8,824 nt of DNA. Source: Desulfobacteraceae bacterium (GTDB lineage Bacteria > Desulfobacterota > Desulfobacteria > Desulfobacterales > Desulfosalsimonadaceae). The stretch is taken from contig JAGXHH010000171.1 of assembly GCA_024636355.1 (NCBI GenBank), positions 1-8,824 on the forward strand, written 5' to 3'. Below are positions 6,199 through 8,824 of this stretch, piece after piece. A program made the translations under genes and the position numbers. Numbering within the stretch: position 1 is the stretch's first letter; each line of letters begins with the position of its first letter. A model generated the notes under the pieces. That model did not search any database. It had not been told where the DNA came from and saw nothing but the letters and a program-made list of their open reading frames with translations.

Positions 6199-7368
6199 CT
6201 AAGGTGAGGTGAGCGTAATCCTTACAATTTCCGGGGTCGTTCCGGTGCGCATCGGGGGGCCCCAGGAACCGGTGCCACAGGTTGTATAGATCAATAAGTC
6301 ACCGGCGCGGGAGAGCCCGTAATCATGCCCCCCGTAGAGAAGGCGGGTCACGAAGTTGAAAGGAAAAATCTGCCCGTGGTGGGTGTGGCCGGATAGCTGC
6401 AGGTCGGCACCAATCTGCCGATTAAGAGCAAATGTCGTATCCGGCATCCAGTACGTGCTGAAATGCCGGTCCATCAGGTCGCTTTTCTCGCTTTTCATAT
6501 TCGTCGGGGTGTGAAAAAGCAGGAGACGGGCGTGTTCGGGGTCTTTCTCCTCCGGCAGGTTGGCAATGTCGGCAAGCGAAACGATGCCCGGATAGCTCAC
6601 TCCTACGATTTCCAGCCCATCTATGTTGATCCATTCATTGTCCAGCACGTGCAGCCGGATTTTTTTCAGCAGGGCAAGCGCCCGGTCGATCCCGATGTAA
6701 TGCTCATGATTTCCGGTAATAAAGAAGATGCCCTGTTTGGCCCTCAATCGGTTTAACGGGGCGATAAACGACTCGAACGTCCCGCCCATCCCGTCGAACA
6801 GGTCGCCGGTAATCAGGATCAGGTCCGGGTCCAGGGCATTGACCCGGTCTACAAGCTGTTGTGCGAACCGCAGGCCGTGCATATGTCCCAGGTGCACGTC
6901 TGAAAGCTGTACAATCGTGCGATTCTCCCAGGATGGCGGCAGCTTTCGGACTGTTACGGAAATATCGCGCACCTGCGGGTGGAATGCATTCCAGATGCCG
7001 TAAATGCCGAATCCCGCAGCGGCGGCAAGCATGACGACGGCAAGCGCCTGCGGTTTGAATTTGCGCCCGGTCAGCCGGATAAAAGCGATGATCGTCCATG
7101 TGGCAGCCACAGCCATCAGCAACTGAATTAAAAAACCCATCCAGGCGGCAGCAAACTTATAATACCCGATCGTCCAGATCGATTCCTGCCAGCGAAGCAG
7201 GCTGAATGCGGTAATAAAAGCAAAGGTCAGCAGGGTCATGGCGGTATACAGCGACCGGGTTGCCAGCGGGCGCCGGATGCCGAAAAAATAAATAAGGCTC
7301 CGGAACAGGGCAAAGTGGATGGCGAAAAGAAATAACAGGACAGCGGTCAGAAACAGGAGAGTTTTCAT
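6199..7368 (-). CDS. Polytopic membrane metallophosphoesterase (YkuE/YaeI-like)
   Basis: A 389-residue protein. Its N-terminal third has four predicted membrane segments (about 3-29, 38-58, 72-97 and 108-127), and a calcineurin-like phosphoesterase domain follows from about 150. All metal-binding blocks are present: Asp157 and His159 (SDVHLGH), Asp189 (ITGDLFDG), Asn220-His221 (TGNHEHY), His286 (LLLFHTP) and His328/His330 (LSGHTHHGQ). The ending CGTGSWGPPMRTGTTPEI is typical of the YkuE/YaeI group, whose studied members act on phospholipid-type or other phosphodiester/phosphomonoester substrates. The substrate here is unknown. Which side of the membrane the catalytic domain faces was not determined. 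The start ATG at 7368 has a GGAT-type ribosome site about 8 nt upstream. The next gene on the strand is the PilZ-like one, 225 nt away with its own candidate promoter, so co-transcription is doubtful. Confidence 0.92.
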   Translation of the reverse strand: MKTLLFLTAVLLFLFAIHFALFRSLIYFFGIRRPLATRSLYTAMTLLTFAFITAFSLLRWQESIWTIGYYKFAAAWMGFLIQLLMAVAATWTIIAFIRLTGRKFKPQALAVVMLAAAAGFGIYGIWNAFHPQVRDISVTVRKLPPSWENRTIVQLSDVHLGHMHGLRFAQQLVDRVNALDPDLILITGDLFDGMGGTFESFIAPLNRLRAKQGIFFITGNHEHYIGIDRALALLKKIRLHVLDNEWINIDGLEIVGVSYPGIVSLADIANLPEEKDPEHARLLLFHTPTNMKSEKSDLMDRHFSTYWMPDTTFALNRQIGADLQLSGHTHHGQIFPFNFVTRLLYGGHDYGLSRAGDLLIYTTCGTGSWGPPMRTGTTPEIVRITLTSP

Positions 7369-7514
7369 GTTCGATCCATGCCTCGAGTATTTGAACTTTG
7401 CGCAGCAACTATTAATTTAATCGGGTATCCGCCCAAATCCATTTTTTTGCAGCAGTTTCCGACAGCGTTCAGGCTGTTTGTGTCTTAACCTTCCTTGTAC
7501 CATTTCAGGTGAAT

Positions 7515-7550
7515 AACGCGGAAAGGGTTTCCACCTGTTGCGTTTTTTTT
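7515..7550 (+). terminator. Terminator-like hairpin with T8 tail in a divergent spacer
   Basis: AACGC-GGAAA (7515-7524) pairs with TTTCC (7528-7532) and GCGTT (7540-7544) around a GGG loop, with ACCTGTT bulged on the 3' side, and runs into T8 (7543-7550). An alternative pairing uses CAGGT/ACCTG (7506-7510 with 7533-7537). No plus-strand gene ends upstream, so its role is unclear. It might insulate the DUF2845 gene from read-through or act on an unseen transcript. Confidence 0.3.
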
Positions 7551-7627
7551 CTTTCATTCCTAGTATTCCGAGTAATAGCCGATATGCGTTAAAAAATTTG
7601 CATATGGCATGGATAAAGGATGGAGAG

Positions 7628-7957
7628 ATGAAAAAAACATTGATTCTCATCATTTGTGCCATTCTCGTCGTATTTTTTGCTGCCGGAACAACTGCTGAAT
7701 ATTATGATGACAACCAGGGCGTCAAAGAATACCGATGCGGCAATCTGTTCATTGAAGAAGGCATCCACAGTTTCCAGGTGCGCCAGTGCTGCGGCGAACC
7801 GGTTTACCAGGATATTTATGAAACCAGCGGTTATGAGGATCATCGCCCTTATTACATCGAAAAATGGGTATACGGCCCCGAGGCGGGTTATTATTATATC
7901 CTTTATTTCAAATACGGCATTTTAATAGAGCTCGATTCTGCCCGGGTAATCTGGTGA
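7628..7957 (+). CDS. Small exported DUF2845-type protein
   Basis: A 109-residue protein of unknown function. Residues 1-23 are a signal peptide (MKK, then a long hydrophobic core, likely cut after GTTA). The mature part follows the DUF2845 pattern: YRCGNLFIEEGIHSFQVRQCCGEP (35-58), where the RCG and CGxP blocks flank a short helix, then a Tyr/Trp-rich strand region EKWVYGP...YYYILYFKYGILIELDS. Cysteines are at 37, 54 and 55. The family usually has one Cys in the second block, so the double Cys is slightly unusual, and a disulphide in the periplasm is plausible. The ATG at 7628 is chosen because AAAGGA (7615-7620) lies 7 nt upstream and the signal peptide begins there; the in-frame ATGs at 7538 and 7604 lack this. 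A 6-bp inverted repeat ATATGC-N12-GCATAT (7582-7605) sits just upstream. It is divergent from the metallophosphoesterase and on the same strand as the GT20 gene. Confidence 0.8.
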   Translation: MKKTLILIICAILVVFFAAGTTAEYYDDNQGVKEYRCGNLFIEEGIHSFQVRQCCGEPVYQDIYETSGYEDHRPYYIEKWVYGPEAGYYYILYFKYGILIELDSARVIW

Positions 7958-8002
7958 CCGTATTTACATGCGATGGGGTGAATTGTAACTTTTGAATATT
8001 GT

Positions 8003-8025
8003 CAGACGGATAAGATTACCGTCTG
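8003..8025 (+). repeat. Perfect 7-bp hairpin between the DUF2845 and GT20 genes
   Basis: CAGACGG (8003-8009) and CCGTCTG (8019-8025) pair exactly around a 9-nt loop, 45 nt after the DUF2845 stop. No T-tract follows on either strand, so it is not a standard intrinsic terminator. It may be a protein-binding dyad or an RNA 3'-end structure. Confidence 0.5.
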
Positions 8026-8132
8026 CAGAAAGCCAAATAATGTGGACCGGTTCGGTTTACGTGATAAGCGCGTGTGATCCAGCGGATTGCATGTACTGAC
8101 ATTTCGGAATCCAGAAATTCGTGGAAGAGAAC

Positions 8133-8801
8133 ATGACACATGAGCAGCCGGAGGTCAGGCCGAAGCAACGCCTGATGGTCGTTTCCAATCGCCTCCCCAT
8201 TATTTTGGATAAAGACGAAAACGGCGGGTGGAATGTCCATCCCGGTTCAGGCGGCCTGGTCACCGCGATTGCGCCGGTCCTGAAAAACCGTGGCGGGCTG
8301 TGGATCGGGTGGCCCGGCATAACGGAAGTTCCGGAAAAAGAATTGGAATCGGCAATGTCTGAGGCGACAAAGGCATCGGGATTCAATCTGAAGCCGGTGC
8401 AGTTGTCACAAGAGGAAAAGGAAAAATATTATTATGGGGCGGCCAATGAAATGCTCTGGCCGCTTTTTCACGATATGATCGGCCGGTGTAATTTCGATCC
8501 TTCCTACTGGCCGTTTTATCAGCAGGTCAATCGCAAATTTGCTGAAAAAATCGTCGAAAACATGGAAGAAGACGATTTTATCTGGGTGCACGATTATCAC
8601 CTCATGGATGTGGCCAACGAGCTCAAAACGTTGGGCGTTGAAGAAAAAACCGCATTCTTTCTGCACACTCCCTTTCCGTCTCCGGATATATTCATGCGCC
8701 TTCCCTGGCGATTCGATCTCCTCCGCTCGCTGCTGCAGTACGACCTTATCGGACTCCAGACCATGCGCGACCAGCGCAACTTTATCCAGTGTGTCCGGAA
8801 G
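8133..8801 (+). CDS. otsA: GT20 trehalose-6-phosphate synthase-like enzyme, N-terminal part (3' end missing)
   Basis: The first 223 codons of a retaining GT20 glycosyltransferase; genome sequence ends at 8801. The family joins glucose from a nucleotide sugar to glucose-6-phosphate, giving trehalose-6-phosphate in the cytoplasm. Visible blocks are VSNRLP (17-22), GSGGL (38-42), WIGWPG (57-62), the Tyr99-101/Trp109 acceptor region ending WPLFHD, WVHDYHL (151-157, with the family's catalytic-site Asp154), FFLHTPFP (176-182) and DLIGLQT (204-210). The C-terminal donor-binding half and any fused phosphatase domain are lost, so a bifunctional synthase/phosphatase cannot be excluded. Neither can glucosylglycerol-phosphate synthase, a close GT20 relative. 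ATG at 8133 follows GGAAGAG; an in-frame GTG at 8121 is the only other start before the stop at 8097. In-frame translation past 8801 is adapter. It may draw on glucose-1-phosphate from the phosphorylase. Confidence 0.88.
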
Positions 8802-8824
8802 CTGTCTCTTATACACATCTCCGA
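8802..8824. other. Illumina Nextera adapter (Tn5 mosaic end) contaminating the contig end
   Basis: Bases 8802-8820 read CTGTCTCTTATACACATCT, the 19-bp Tn5 mosaic end used in Nextera libraries, and the following CCGA matches the next adapter bases on the index-1 side. It interrupts the GT20 gene at a codon boundary and would add the false residues LSLIHIS. It is a sequencing artefact, not a transposon. Confidence 0.97.

Noticed and set aside
7417..7557. Small basic minus-strand protein (46 residues, MKEKKRNRW...) just upstream of the metallophosphoesterase
   Set aside because: The ribosome site is poor, its lysine-rich start comes from the T8 tract of a hairpin, and no family is recognised. 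It was kept out of the annotation but is not impossible as a leader peptide.
8057..8386. Minus-strand frames opposite the GT20 gene (8016-8240, 8057-8386)
   Set aside because: Shadows of the GT20 coding sequence, which carries several conserved motifs.
8406..8818. Minus-strand frames 8406-8816 and 8597-8818
   Set aside because: Their start codons lie in the Nextera adapter and the rest is antisense to the GT20 gene.
8802..8820. A Tn5/IS50 transposon end
   Set aside because: The mosaic end is the engineered hyperactive version used in libraries and is followed by adapter bases at the contig edge; no transposase is present.

Overview
The window reads as a chromosomal contig from a Gram-negative bacterium, most likely a Desulfobacterota (deltaproteobacterial, Desulfobacterales-like) organism. 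This is inference. It rests on the moderate GC content, a PagL-type outer-membrane barrel, exported proteins, the style of the GT35 and GT20 enzymes, and purine-rich heptanucleotide tandem arrays between genes. No rRNA, tRNA, CRISPR, transposase or phage gene is visible. Both ends look like assembly breaks: the left edge lies inside a 7-bp tandem repeat, and the last 23 bases are Illumina Nextera (Tn5 mosaic-end) adapter, so the real genome sequence stops at 8801.

Layout. 1-161 is a heptamer minisatellite of 23 units in three variants. 162-526 has no gene but holds several structure-prone elements: a 28-bp near-palindrome of alternating purine/pyrimidine, a C-tract that is G-quadruplex-prone on the minus strand, and a terminator. 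527-1951 (-) encodes an exported subtilisin-like (S8) serine protease with an STN-like N-terminal domain ahead of its prodomain. 2265-4712 (+) is glycogen/maltodextrin phosphorylase with a TTG start. It converges, with a 6-nt gap, on 4719-5246 (-), a PagL/acyloxyacyl-hydrolase-like outer-membrane barrel that keeps the His-x-Ser pair but lacks the catalytic Glu. A second heptamer array (4 units) lies at 5398-5425. 5506-5973 (-) is a PilZ-like protein with a degenerate c-di-GMP signature. After an AT-rich intergenic region with inverted repeats comes 6199-7368 (-), a polytopic membrane metallophosphoesterase. Divergent from it, 7628-7957 (+) is a small exported DUF2845-type protein. 8133-8801 (+) is the N-terminal part of a GT20 trehalose-6-phosphate synthase-like enzyme, cut off at the adapter.

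How the genes relate. The two alpha-glucose enzymes fit together metabolically: the phosphorylase yields glucose-1-phosphate from alpha-glucan, which feeds nucleotide-sugar donors for the GT20 enzyme making trehalose-6-phosphate or a related compatible-solute phosphate. They are 3.4 kb apart with opposite-strand genes between them, so they are not one operon. The remaining genes concern the cell envelope (protease, outer-membrane barrel, membrane phosphoesterase, secreted DUF2845) or signalling (PilZ). No compelling new multi-gene system is visible. The points most worth a second look are the ordered heptamer array, the STN-S8 architecture, the PagL-like protein without its Glu, the PilZ protein without a canonical ligand motif, and the adapter-contaminated end.
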